Origin: Pelagibacterales bacterium SAG-MED48
Lineage (GTDB): Bacteria > Pseudomonadota > Alphaproteobacteria > Pelagibacterales > Pelagibacteraceae
Length of the DNA stretch: 48,917 nt
NCBI GenBank assembly: GCA_014653375.1
Contig: JACWEP010000008.1
Span: 1-48,917, forward strand
Direction of reading: 5' to 3'
Position 1 is the first letter of the stretch; each line of letters opens with the position of its first letter. The notes below the pieces were generated by a model. That model was not told the DNA's origin, did no database searches, and saw only the letters and a list, made by a program, of their open reading frames with translations. The translations under genes and the position numbers were made by a program. Below are positions 1-8,161 of this stretch, one piece after another.

Positions 1-269
1 ATCTAATTAAAGAAGAGTTAGATGAACTAAAAGAAGCAATGGATAATAATGATTTATTAGAAGTAGCTGATGCACTAACAGATATTTTGTATGTAACTTA
101 TGGAACAGGTCATGCATTTGGTATTAATTTAGATAAGTGTTTTGATGAAGTGCAGAATTCAAATATGAGTAAGTTGAGTGAAAATGGCGAACCTATTTAT
201 AATGAATCTGGAAAAATAATGAAGGGGCCAAATTATTTTAAACCTGACTTAACTAAATTTGTATCTTAG
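1..269 (+). CDS. MazG-like nucleotide pyrophosphohydrolase, C-terminal part (5' end outside window)
   Basis: The open frame runs in from the window edge (first full codon at base 3), so the N-terminus is missing; the first in-frame ATG at 39 is internal to the fold. The visible part shows the all-alpha NTP pyrophosphohydrolase signature: an ExxE pair in EELDELKEA, then EVADALTDILY, which supplies the second acidic metal-binding set (ExxD). It is followed by the tail GINLDKCFDEVQNSNMSKL typical of Cof-associated/MazG-like proteins. Such enzymes hydrolyse (d)NTPs to monophosphate and pyrophosphate, usually as house-cleaning; the substrate cannot be told from this fragment. Its stop overlaps the nadC stop on the other strand by 4 bases. 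Confidence 0.75.
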   Translation, partial: LIKEELDELKEAMDNNDLLEVADALTDILYVTYGTGHAFGINLDKCFDEVQNSNMSKLSENGEPIYNESGKIMKGPNYFKPDLTKFVS

Positions 270-1099
270 ATTTCTAATTTAAAATCAATAGCTGTAGCAC
301 TATGAGTAATACTGCCAACGGAAATTCTATCAACACCAGTTTTAGCAATTGATTTTACTGTTTTTAAATTAATATTTCCCGAAGCTTCAGTTTCGTAATA
401 TTTTTTAGTAATCTTAATTCCTGCTTTTAAATTTTTAATAGACATATTGTCAAATAAGACAGTATTAAATTTAAGACCCATAATTTCTTTAAGCTGTTTT
501 AAATTATCAACTTCAACTGTAATTTTTCTTCCCTTCTTATTCTTAATAGCTAGTGAAACTATGCTTCTTATATCTGATGAGGCGATGTGATTATCTTTAA
601 TCAAAAATTCATCACTTAAGTTAAATCTATGATTAGTACCACCACCTAATTTAACAGCATATTTTTGAATAACTCTAATGTTTGGGATTGTTTTTCGTGT
701 GCAGCAAATTTTCGATTTTTTACCAGCTAATTTTACAAATTGATTTGTTTTATTTGCAATACCAGAGATATGAGATAAAAAATTTAAAGCAACCCTCTCC
801 GCAATTAATATATTTTTTGCTTTACCTTCAATTGTTGCAATTAATGAACCTTTTTTTACTTGTACACCATCTTTTTTTTTAGATATAAATTTAATTTTAT
901 TATCCACCAAATCAAAAGCATGTCTTGCAAATAAAAGCCCACCGACAATTGTATTTTGATTTGATAAAAGTTTAACTTTTATAACTTTATTATTTTTAAC
1001 TAAATTTGAAGTTATATCTCCAAAAGGGTAGAGATCTTCATTTAGTGCTCTCTTAACAGTGTTGCGAATAAAATCTTTACTAAGTTTTATTTTTGACAC
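266..1099 (-). CDS. nadC: Nicotinate-nucleotide pyrophosphorylase (carboxylating)
   Basis: This 277-residue protein has the normal family length. It converts quinolinate and PRPP to nicotinate mononucleotide, CO2 and pyrophosphate in de novo NAD synthesis. Visible signatures are ERVALNFL (about 101-108), the phosphate-binding TRKT (134-137), LGGGTNHR (151-158) and KDNH (168-171). The C-terminal DRISVGSITHSA contributes the second phosphate site of the barrel. It lies 4 bases downstream of nadA on the same strand, so the two are almost certainly co-transcribed. No nadB (aspartate oxidase) is next to them in this window. Confidence 0.95.
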   Translation of the reverse strand: MSKIKLSKDFIRNTVKRALNEDLYPFGDITSNLVKNNKVIKVKLLSNQNTIVGGLLFARHAFDLVDNKIKFISKKKDGVQVKKGSLIATIEGKAKNILIAERVALNFLSHISGIANKTNQFVKLAGKKSKICCTRKTIPNIRVIQKYAVKLGGGTNHRFNLSDEFLIKDNHIASSDIRSIVSLAIKNKKGRKITVEVDNLKQLKEIMGLKFNTVLFDNMSIKNLKAGIKITKKYYETEASGNINLKTVKSIAKTGVDRISVGSITHSATAIDFKLEI

Positions 1100-1103
1100 T
1101 TAA

Positions 1104-2093
1104 TTATCTGCCTATGGCAGCCATTCTTTCAACAGGAATTCTTGCTTTTTCAATTGTTTCTTTATCCATGATTATTTCACCAGTTTCATTTTCTAAACAA
1201 TCTAATATTTTTGGAAGAGTAATTTTTTTCATATGAGGGCAAAGGTTGCATGGTCTAACAAATTCTACATTAGGATTTTCAACCTGAATATTATCACTCA
1301 TTGAACATTCTGTTACCATCATAACCTTCTGGGGCTGATTATTTTTAACATAATCAATCATACCTCCAGTTGAACCAGCAAAGTCACTTGCTTTTATAAC
1401 CTCTGGCGGACACTCAGGGTGTGCTATAATTTTTATTCCTGGGTTTTTTTCTCTAATGTCATGTATTTCTTTTTCGTTAAATTGGTCATGAACCATACAG
1501 ATGCCTTTCCAGGCAATTATTTCAACATCTGTTTGAGAAGCAACATACTTTGCTAAGTAGTCATCTGGTAAAAAAATAACTTTTTTAACACCAAGAGACT
1601 CAACAATTTTTACTGCATTTGCTGAGGTACAACAAATATCTGTTTCTGCTTTAACCTCTGCAGAAGTATTAACGTATGAAACAACTGGCACACCTGGATA
1701 TTTTTCTTTTAATAATCTAACATCTTTACCAGTTACTGATGATGACAATGAACATCCGGCATCCATATCTGGTAAAATAACTTTTTTATTTGGACTCATT
1801 AGTTTTGCAGTTTCTGCCATGAAGTGAACTCCTGCCATTAAAATAATATCTGCAGAAGTTTTTGAAGCTTCAATTGCTAAAGCAAGAGAGTCTGCTGCAA
1901 AATCAGCTACTCCATGATAAATTTCTGGTGTTTGGTAATTGTGAGCAAGAATTACTGCATTTTTTTCTTTTTTAAGTTTATTAATTTTATGAATATATGG
2001 GGCGTGCACTGACCATTCAATTTCAGGCATTACTTTTGAAATTTTTTGATAAATAGGATCTGTTGCCTTTTGTACTTCTTGTGTAAATTCCAT
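1104..2093 (-). CDS. nadA: Quinolinate synthase A
   Basis: This [4Fe-4S] enzyme condenses iminoaspartate with dihydroxyacetone phosphate to quinolinate. With the ATG at 2093 it has 329 residues. The three expected cluster cysteines are visible: C114 in DAGCSLSSS, C199 in KGICMVH and C285 in the CNLCPHMKK motif. The substrate-binding stretch AHNYQTPEIY lies near residue 50. The frame extends five codons further to a TTG at 2108, but that position abuts the -35 element of the divergent tRNA promoter and has no clear ribosome binding site, so the ATG is preferred. It is the first gene of a nadA-nadC unit. Confidence 0.95.
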   Translation of the reverse strand: MEFTQEVQKATDPIYQKISKVMPEIEWSVHAPYIHKINKLKKEKNAVILAHNYQTPEIYHGVADFAADSLALAIEASKTSADIILMAGVHFMAETAKLMSPNKKVILPDMDAGCSLSSSVTGKDVRLLKEKYPGVPVVSYVNTSAEVKAETDICCTSANAVKIVESLGVKKVIFLPDDYLAKYVASQTDVEIIAWKGICMVHDQFNEKEIHDIREKNPGIKIIAHPECPPEVIKASDFAGSTGGMIDYVKNNQPQKVMMVTECSMSDNIQVENPNVEFVRPCNLCPHMKKITLPKILDCLENETGEIIMDKETIEKARIPVERMAAIGR

Positions 2094-2109
2094 GGTGTTT
2101 TTTACCAAT

Positions 2110-2145
2110 TTGAAAGATAGATGTCATTCATTTATTATGACACAC
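2110..2145 (+). promoter_or_regulatory. Sigma70-type promoter for tRNA-Leu
   Basis: TTGAAA (2110-2115) is separated by exactly 17 bases from TATTAT (2133-2138). This places the start of transcription near 2145, four bases before the mature tRNA. The element lies between the tRNA and the divergent nadA start. Confidence 0.6.
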
Positions 2146-2148
2146 GCT

Positions 2149-2234
2149 GCGGTCGTGCTGAAACTGGTAGACAGGCACGGTTGAGGGCCGTGTGGACCTA
2201 GTCCATGAGAGTTCGAGTCTCTCCGACCGCACCA
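2149..2234 (+). tRNA. tRNA-Leu (anticodon GAG), CCA encoded
   Basis: The acceptor stem GCGGTCG (2149-2155) pairs perfectly with CGACCGC (2224-2230), followed by discriminator A and an encoded CCA (2232-2234). The anticodon arm is CACGG-TTGAGGG-CCGTG with anticodon GAG at 2183-2185, reading CUC/CUU leucine codons. A long variable arm (TGGACCTAGTCCA) marks a class II tRNA, and the T arm GAGAGTTCGAGTCTCTC is canonical. Confidence 0.97.
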
Positions 2235-2429
2235 AAATCAAACTTTTATTCATCATGTCTTCAGATTTTTGTGCTATGCTTATTTATTGTGAAAATAAAA
2301 CAAATATTCAATTTCTCAAAACATTGGAACTGCAATATATTTGTTAGAATTCATTACTCTTTTTACTAAATAGAAATCTCTTTTTAAGCTTTTAGCTAAT
2401 ATTCAATTAATTCTAATAAAAGGATTTCA

Positions 2430-2627
2430 ATGACTAAAAAAATATTATTTTATAAATCAATTATTTGGCAAATGATTGGTATGATATGGATATCTTTATT
2501 ATCCTATCTATGGTTTGGTGATTTAATTCGATCTTTAAGTTTTACTATTGTGGTTATGGTTGTGAGTATTTTTGTCTATGTTTTTTATGAGATGGCGTGG
2601 GAAAAATTTTTGAAAAAAAAGCGTTAA
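2430..2627 (+). CDS. DUF2061 small membrane protein
   Basis: This 65-residue protein has two predicted membrane spans (about residues 11-30 and 35-53) and a basic tail. The pattern KSIIWQMIGMIW at the start and VYVFYEMAWEKF at the end matches the DUF2061 family (K-S-x2-W ... YxxxExxW). The molecular role is unknown. The start is supported by AAAGGA about eight bases upstream of the ATG. It is followed 24 bases later by the convergent ygfZ stop, with no evident terminator. The 195-base leader between the tRNA and this gene shows no other convincing feature. Confidence 0.75.
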   Translation: MTKKILFYKSIIWQMIGMIWISLLSYLWFGDLIRSLSFTIVVMVVSIFVYVFYEMAWEKFLKKKR

Positions 2628-2651
2628 GAGACATCAATTCTTTATTTATTA

Positions 2652-3542
2652 TTAAGATTTAATCCAATCTGGTTTTTTAATATTAATTGAAGCATTCTTA
2701 GTATTAAAATTAGATTTTCCATTAAAATTTTCATCTAAATATTTGATTAAGGCAAACGGATAATCCTTTTCTATTAGAACTTTACCAATTTCATTTTCAT
2801 TAAAATAAATACTTTCACCCTCAATTAATTCACCTTTAATTATATTTATTGGAAATAATCTTTTCGAAAGCTTATTTTTAAGTTTAATTCTAGCAGTATT
2901 TTCTTGCCCAACATAACAACCCTTTTTAAAGTCAATTCCATTTAATTCTTCATAATTGCACTCAATACCAAACAGTTTATTTTGTAATTTATTAAAATCC
3001 TTTGGAACTATTCCAAGTTTATGACTAAATGAGTAATAATCTTTAATATTAGAGTCGTGTAGCTCAAGTTTCTTTAATGATAAATAAAGTTTTTCTAAAT
3101 TTATAATAAGCCTTGCTCCTAATTGTTTATTTCGTGGATCTAAAAGAATTGGATCTTCTCTATATTTTAAAGTAAAGCCAGCAATATCTTGAGCTTCATC
3201 AAAATTTAGAAATTTTTCATAACTAAAAGCAGCAACTACAAATTCATTGCTAAGATTTAAAATTTCAACTTTTGATCTTAACTTATAAATACTTAGTTGT
3301 TTAAATAGTCCATCTACTTGAGATTTTTCGCAATCAATCAAATAACCAGATTTATGTTTAATTATTACAAACTCATATAAAAACTTGCCTTGAGGTGATA
3401 ATAAGGATGTAAAGCAGCTATTATTATTACTGACTTTATTAATATCGTTGCTAATCAGATTTTGTAGAAATTCTTTTGTATCTTCACCGTTTAAGTAAAG
3501 TATCGCTCTATCATCTAAAATATATACATTTTTGATATTCAT
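2652..3542 (-). CDS. ygfZ: YgfZ/CAF17 folate-binding protein (Fe-S cluster maintenance)
   Basis: This 296-residue aminomethyltransferase-fold protein carries the diagnostic K-G-C-Y-x-G-Q-E motif at residues 207-214. YgfZ proteins bind tetrahydrofolate and support assembly or repair of [4Fe-4S] enzymes such as MiaB. The N-terminal half (LNGEDTKEFLQNLISNDI) matches the family's GcvT-like start. It stands alone on the minus strand, divergent from the dihydroorotase-like gene with a 43-base gap that must hold both promoters. The folate link fits the true gcvT elsewhere in the window, to which it is distantly related. Confidence 0.88.
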   Translation of the reverse strand: MNIKNVYILDDRAILYLNGEDTKEFLQNLISNDINKVSNNNSCFTSLLSPQGKFLYEFVIIKHKSGYLIDCEKSQVDGLFKQLSIYKLRSKVEILNLSNEFVVAAFSYEKFLNFDEAQDIAGFTLKYREDPILLDPRNKQLGARLIINLEKLYLSLKKLELHDSNIKDYYSFSHKLGIVPKDFNKLQNKLFGIECNYEELNGIDFKKGCYVGQENTARIKLKNKLSKRLFPINIIKGELIEGESIYFNENEIGKVLIEKDYPFALIKYLDENFNGKSNFNTKNASINIKKPDWIKS

Positions 3543-3585
3543 ATTTGATTAGTAAACATTTTTAATATAATTACTTTTTTCTGAA

Positions 3586-4890
3586 ATGTTAGATCTTATA
3601 ATCAAAAATGGACAATGTTATATTGATGGTGAATTAAAAGAGGTAGATGTAGCTATTCAAGACGGTAAAATTTATAAAATTGGTCAAATTTCTGAAGAAG
3701 CTAAAGAAACAATAAATGCTGAAGGTCAAACAGTTTTACCAGGGTGTATAGATACCCAAACCCACTTTAGAGAACCTGGTTCAACAGATACTGAAGATTT
3801 GCACTCTGGAAGTAGAGCAGCAATTGCGGGGGGGATTACTAGTGTATTTGAAATGCCCAATACCAATCCACCAACCTCAACTAAGGTAGAGTTTCAAAAA
3901 AAATTAGATCTTGCGAGAAATAGAATGTATTGCAATTATGCTTTTTATTTTGGAGCAACAGCAGATAATGCAAATGAGTTAGCAGATTTAGTTAACTTAG
4001 AAGGTTGTTGCGGAATTAAACTTTTTGCAGGTTCCTCAACTGGTAATTTATTGGTTGCTGAAGAAGAAGATATTGAAAAAGTATTTCAAAGTAGTTCAAA
4101 AGTTGTTGCAGTTCACTCTGAAGATGAAGCGATTTTAAATATTAATAAAAAATTAATTAAAAATGGAGATGTTCATTCGCACCCAATTTGGAGAAGTGTT
4201 GAATGTGCAATATCATCTACAAGAAGAATAGTCAGAATTGCAGAGAGATATAAGAAGAAAGCTCATATTCTTCATATTACAACAAAAGAAGAAATTGATT
4301 TTTTATCACAGCATAAAGGTAATATTACTTTTGAGATTACCCCTCAGCACTTAACAATTTATGCACCAGATTGTTATGATAAACTTGGAACGTATGCTCA
4401 GATGAATCCACCTTTAAGAGATAAATCTCACTATGATAGATTGTGGCACGGAGTTAAAAATAATCTTAATGACACAATAGGTTCTGATCACGCTCCTCAT
4501 TTAAAAGAGAATAAAGATAAAGAATACCCAAACTCTCCATCAGGTATGCCTGGTGTTCAAACGTTAATGCCAGCTATGTTAAATCATGTAAATGATGGAA
4601 AACTTACCCTTAATCAATTAATGAAACTTGTGTGCGAAAATCCAATTAAAATTTTTGGAATTAAAAATAAAGGATTTATTAAAGAAGGGTTTGATGCTGA
4701 TTTTACAATTGTTGATATGAACAAAATTATTGAAATTAAAAATGAAAACATAGAAAGTAAATGTGGTTGGTCACCTTTTGATGGATATAAATTTAAAGGA
4801 ACACCTACACACACAATTATTGGTGGAAATATTAAAATGCAAGATGGTAAAATCTTAGGTGATCCTGAAGGAAAACCTTTAGTCTTTTAA
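3586..4890 (+). CDS. pyrC: Dihydroorotase-like amidohydrolase (class I, Gln-substituted HxH motif)
   Basis: This 434-residue cyclic amidohydrolase is closest to class I dihydroorotase, which closes N-carbamoyl-aspartate to dihydroorotate in pyrimidine synthesis. Most binuclear-metal residues are present: carboxylated-lysine site GIKLFAGSSTG (K145), H177 in VHSEDE, H230 in HILHITT and D301 in IGSDHAPH. The N-terminal metal motif, normally D-x-H-x-H-FREPG, reads D56-T-Q-T-H60-FREPG, so the first His is Gln. From memory, alphaproteobacterial relatives with DTQVHFREPG are annotated as dihydroorotase, so this is probably a subfamily trait, not decay. Hydantoinase or allantoinase activity cannot be excluded. 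The stop overlaps the convergent prpE stop by 12 bases. Confidence 0.8.
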   Translation: MLDLIIKNGQCYIDGELKEVDVAIQDGKIYKIGQISEEAKETINAEGQTVLPGCIDTQTHFREPGSTDTEDLHSGSRAAIAGGITSVFEMPNTNPPTSTKVEFQKKLDLARNRMYCNYAFYFGATADNANELADLVNLEGCCGIKLFAGSSTGNLLVAEEEDIEKVFQSSSKVVAVHSEDEAILNINKKLIKNGDVHSHPIWRSVECAISSTRRIVRIAERYKKKAHILHITTKEEIDFLSQHKGNITFEITPQHLTIYAPDCYDKLGTYAQMNPPLRDKSHYDRLWHGVKNNLNDTIGSDHAPHLKENKDKEYPNSPSGMPGVQTLMPAMLNHVNDGKLTLNQLMKLVCENPIKIFGIKNKGFIKEGFDADFTIVDMNKIIEIKNENIESKCGWSPFDGYKFKGTPTHTIIGGNIKMQDGKILGDPEGKPLVF

Positions 4891-6777
4891 TATATTACTT
4901 TTAATTAAATCTTCTTTAATCTCAGATAATATAGCTGGATCGTCAATAGTTGGAGGTATTTTATATTCTACATTATCAGCAATTTTTCTAATAGTACCTC
5001 TTAATATTTTTCCTGATCTTGTTTTTGGTAATCTTTTAATGACAATTACTACTTTAAATGCAGCAACAGGTCCGATTTTATCTCTAACCATCTTCACACA
5101 TTCTTTTGAAATAGTATCATTATCTTTATCTACACCAGTTTTAAGAACCACTAAGCCAATAGGTAGTTGTCCTTTTAGTTTATCAGCAATACCAAGCACT
5201 GCACATTCAGCAACAGATTGATGCTCTGATAAAACTTCTTCGATGGCACCTGTTGATAATCTATGACCTGCAACATTAATTATATCATCTGTTCTTGACA
5301 TAATCCAAATATAACCATCATCATCAATATGACCTGCATCATATGTTTGATAATAACCTTCGTAATTAGTCATATAATTTTCTTTATATCTTTGATCTGC
5401 ATTCCATAATGTCGGAAAAGTTCCAGGAGGCAATGGAAGTTTGACTACAATATCTCCCATTTCATTTGGCTCTGCTAAAGTTTGATCTGGTTTAATAATT
5501 TTAACATCATAACCAGGTACAGCTTTACATGCTGAGCCATATTTAGTTTCCATCATTTCAATACCAGTACAATTAGAACTAATTGCCCAACTAGTCTCAG
5601 TTTGCCACCAGTGATCGATCACTGGTACTTTAAGTAAATTTTCTGCCCATTTTATAGTATCTGGATCTGCTCTTTCTCCTGCAAGAAATAAACTTTCAAA
5701 ACTACTAAGATCATATTTTGAAAAAAACTTACCTTCTGGATCTTCTTTTTTAATAGCTCTAAATGCGGTAGGGGCAGTAAATAAAGATTTTACTTTATAA
5801 TCTGAGATGATTTTCCAGAAAGCACCAGCATCTGGTGTTCCAACAGGTTTTCCTTCAAACAAGACAGTTGTGCATCCTTTAAATAATGGAGCATAGACAA
5901 TATACGAGTGCCCAACGATCCATCCAATATCGCTTGCTGACCACCAAATATCATCAGCATTAATATTGTAGATATTTTTCATCGTCCATTTTAGAGCCAC
6001 TATATGTCCACCAATATCTCTAACTATTCCTTTAGGAGTTCCTGTTGTGCCAGATGTATAAAGAATGTAAGCAAATTCATTTGAATTCATTTCTACACAA
6101 TCAGTTTCTTTTGCAATTGATACAACCTCATCCCAACTCACTTCCATTGGTTCATTTAATTTTACTTCATGACCTGGTCTTTGAAATAAAATCATTTTAT
6201 CAATTTTATGATTAGCAAGTTTTATTGCTTCATCAACTAATGGTTTATACTCAACAGTTCTTCCTGGTTCAAAACCACAAGAAGCAGTAACCAATAATTT
6301 TGCTTTACTGTCATCTATTCTGCTAGCAAGTTCGTTTGATGCAAAACCCCCAAAGACAACTGAGTGAATTGCTCCAATTCTTGCACAAGCAAGCATTGCA
6401 ATAACTGCCTCGGGTATCATTGGCATGTAAATAATTACTCTATCACCTTTGACAGCACCTTGATTTTTAAGTGCTCCTGCAAATTTTGAAACTTTCGATC
6501 TAAGTTCTTCGTATGTGAACTGACTTTTGTTTCCAGTAATAGGGCTATCGTATATTAATGCTGTTTTTTTTCCTCTACCTTGATCAATATGAATGTCTAA
6601 AGCATTATAACAAGTGTTTGTTATCCCATCTTCAAACCATTTATAAAAAGGCGGATTAGATTTGTTTAAAATCTTAGTCGGTTTTTTAAACCAAAAGATA
6701 TCATTTGATGCTTCTTGCCAAAATTTTTCAGGATTTTGTAAAGATTGATCATAAATATCACTAAATTTTTTAGACAT
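4879..6777 (-). CDS. prpE: Propionyl-CoA synthetase (acetyl-CoA synthetase family)
   Basis: This AMP-forming acyl-CoA synthetase activates propionate (and possibly acetate) to its CoA thioester. From the ATG at 6777 it has 632 residues, close to PrpE; the frame extends to 6873, but the extra 32 residues precede the conserved beginning and are not supported. Seen: YTSGTTGTPKG phosphate loop (240-250), VFGGFAS, HWWQTETSWAI, and the A10 motif PKTRSGK with the catalytic and acetylatable lysine near residue 590. PrpE-like features such as SDIGWIVGHSYIVYAPL and the TIDDP tail favour propionyl over acetyl. It is divergent from proteorhodopsin across a 213-base region. Confidence 0.85.
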   Translation of the reverse strand: MSKKFSDIYDQSLQNPEKFWQEASNDIFWFKKPTKILNKSNPPFYKWFEDGITNTCYNALDIHIDQGRGKKTALIYDSPITGNKSQFTYEELRSKVSKFAGALKNQGAVKGDRVIIYMPMIPEAVIAMLACARIGAIHSVVFGGFASNELASRIDDSKAKLLVTASCGFEPGRTVEYKPLVDEAIKLANHKIDKMILFQRPGHEVKLNEPMEVSWDEVVSIAKETDCVEMNSNEFAYILYTSGTTGTPKGIVRDIGGHIVALKWTMKNIYNINADDIWWSASDIGWIVGHSYIVYAPLFKGCTTVLFEGKPVGTPDAGAFWKIISDYKVKSLFTAPTAFRAIKKEDPEGKFFSKYDLSSFESLFLAGERADPDTIKWAENLLKVPVIDHWWQTETSWAISSNCTGIEMMETKYGSACKAVPGYDVKIIKPDQTLAEPNEMGDIVVKLPLPPGTFPTLWNADQRYKENYMTNYEGYYQTYDAGHIDDDGYIWIMSRTDDIINVAGHRLSTGAIEEVLSEHQSVAECAVLGIADKLKGQLPIGLVVLKTGVDKDNDTISKECVKMVRDKIGPVAAFKVVIVIKRLPKTRSGKILRGTIRKIADNVEYKIPPTIDDPAILSEIKEDLIKSNILKD

Positions 6778-6921
6778 AGATTTCGATTCGATTTTACTAA
6801 AATTGTTGGTTTTTAAATTAAAAATTGCATTTAATTTTAAAATATAAGTAAAATCAATGTTAATTAATGACAATTAAGTCTTCATTAATCTAATTTTATT
6901 TGATAATTAACGCTCTATCTT

Positions 6922-6957
6922 GGTTTAAGGTAACTTAAACCTAGTTTATATAAACTA
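6922..6957 (+). promoter_or_regulatory. Two abutting palindromes over the likely proteorhodopsin promoter
   Basis: GGTTTAAG and CTTAAACC (6922-6929 / 6934-6941) form an 8-bp inverted repeat with a 4-base spacer. It is followed without a gap by the perfect 16-bp palindrome TAGTTTATATAAACTA (6942-6957). The pentamer GTTTA therefore recurs four times in alternating orientation. A plausible -10 element (TATATA, 6947-6952) lies inside the second palindrome, with a weak TTTAAG at 6924 as -35. Either an operator or a 5'-leader structure is possible. The leader ends in a purine-rich RBS (AAAGAGGGAG, about 6974-6983). Confidence 0.5.
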
Positions 6958-6990
6958 AAAATAAAAACTAACTAAAGAGGGAGTTTTTTT

Positions 6991-7758
6991 ATGAAAAAAC
7001 TTAAATTGTTTGCTCTTACAGCTGTTGCACTATTGGGTGTTACGGGTGTTGCAAACGCAGATGTTATGTTAGCTCAAGATGATTTCGTTGGAATTTCATT
7101 TTGGATTATCTCTATGGGTATGTTAGCAGCTACTGCTTTCTTCTTCATGGAAACAGGCAACGTAGCAGCGGGCTGGAGAACTTCAGTTATCGTTGCAGGT
7201 CTAGTAACTGGTATCGCATTCATACACTACATGTACATGAGAGAAGTATGGGTAAGTACTGGAGACTCGCCAACAGTATACAGATATATTGACTGGTTAA
7301 TTACTGTGCCACTACAAATGGTTGAATTCTATTTAATTCTATCTGCTGTAGGTAAAGCAAATTCAGGAATGTTCTGGAGATTGTTACTTGGATCAGTTGT
7401 TATGCTAGTAGGTGGATATTTAGGAGAAGCTGGATACATCAACGCTACACTTGGTTTTATAATCGGTATGGCAGGTTGGGTATACATTCTTTATGAAATA
7501 TTCTCTGGTGAAGCAGGTAAAGCTGCAGCAAAAAGTGGAAACAAGGCTCTTGTAACTGCTTTTGGTGCAATGAGAATGATCGTTACAGTAGGTTGGGCAA
7601 TTTACCCATTAGGTTATGTATTTGGTTACCTAACAGGTGGTGTAGATGCAGAATCACTTAACGTTGTTTACAACTTAGCTGACTTTGTTAACAAAATTGC
7701 ATTTGGTCTAGTAATTTGGGCTGCTGCAACTAGTTCAAGCGGAAAAAGAGCTAAGTAG
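6991..7758 (+). CDS. Proteorhodopsin, blue-absorbing type, light-driven proton pump
   Basis: This 255-residue, seven-helix retinal protein starts with a cleavable signal peptide (VANA, about residues 20-23). Functional residues are all visible: H79 (partner of the Schiff-base counterion), D101 proton acceptor in RYIDWLITVP, E112 proton donor in MVEFYLI and K235 retinal lysine in DFVNKIAF. The tuning position in PLQMVEFY is Gln109, equivalent to Q105 of blue proteorhodopsins; green forms have Leu or Met. It pumps protons outward across the inner membrane under light. It is closed by a strong terminator, so it is likely transcribed as a single gene. No retinal synthesis genes (blh, crt) are in this window. 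Confidence 0.97.
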   Translation: MKKLKLFALTAVALLGVTGVANADVMLAQDDFVGISFWIISMGMLAATAFFFMETGNVAAGWRTSVIVAGLVTGIAFIHYMYMREVWVSTGDSPTVYRYIDWLITVPLQMVEFYLILSAVGKANSGMFWRLLLGSVVMLVGGYLGEAGYINATLGFIIGMAGWVYILYEIFSGEAGKAAAKSGNKALVTAFGAMRMIVTVGWAIYPLGYVFGYLTGGVDAESLNVVYNLADFVNKIAFGLVIWAAATSSSGKRAK

Positions 7759-7783
7759 TTTTACTAAGTAAAATATTTAAATT

Positions 7784-7821
7784 AGGGCGAGTATGTTCAT
7801 ACATACTTGCCCTTTTTTTTT
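7784..7821 (+). terminator. Rho-independent terminator after proteorhodopsin
   Basis: AGGGCGAGTATGT (7784-7796) pairs with ACATACTTGCCCT (7801-7813) with a single G-T wobble around a TCAT loop. A run of T follows to 7821. It lies 25 bases after the stop and 20 bases before the ferredoxin start. This separates the two transcription levels. Confidence 0.92.
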
Positions 7822-7840
7822 AAGAGCTTATATCTAATTA

Positions 7841-8161
7841 ATGGCAAAAATAAATTACATTACTCACGACAATCAAACCCATACAATTGATGTTCAAAAT
7901 GGACTTACAGTTATGGAGGGCGCAGTTCAAAATGATATTCCAGGTATTGATGCGGATTGTGGTGGTGGTATGGCATGTGCGACTTGTCATGTTTATGTAA
8001 ATGAGGAATGGTTAGATAAACTTCCAACTAAAGAAGATGGTGAAGAAGATATGCTTGATATGGCGTTTGAACCAAAACAAAATAGTAGATTGAGTTGTCA
8101 ATTAACTATTTCAGATGAATTAGATGGACTAGTAGTTAACATTCCTTCAAAACAAGTTTAA
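7841..8161 (+). CDS. [2Fe-2S] ferredoxin, adrenodoxin type
   Basis: This 106-residue ferredoxin has the C-x5-C-x2-C ... C ligand set (C40, C46, C49, C86) in [17 protein letters not shown] and LSCQLTIS. That is the vertebrate/ISC-type arrangement used by electron carriers for hydroxylases and Fe-S assembly. It directly precedes a ferredoxin reductase (stop and start adjacent) and a GST-family gene. The three form a redox cassette that follows proteorhodopsin in SAR11 genomes (from memory). The terminator upstream means it needs readthrough or its own promoter; none is obvious in the 20-base gap. Confidence 0.9.
   Translation: MAKINYITHDNQTHTIDVQNGLTVMEGAVQNDIPGIDADCGGGMACATCHVYVNEEWLDKLPTKEDGEEDMLDMAFEPKQNSRLSCQLTISDELDGLVVNIPSKQV

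Noticed and set aside
2255-2347. 30-residue plus-strand frame just after the tRNA
   Set aside because: No ribosome binding site, no hydrophobic or charged pattern and no coupling to a neighbour.
4879-6873. Longer propionyl-CoA synthetase start at 6873
   Set aside because: The additional 32 residues precede the conserved FSDIYDQSL start, show no homology features and would use up half of the divergent promoter region with proteorhodopsin.
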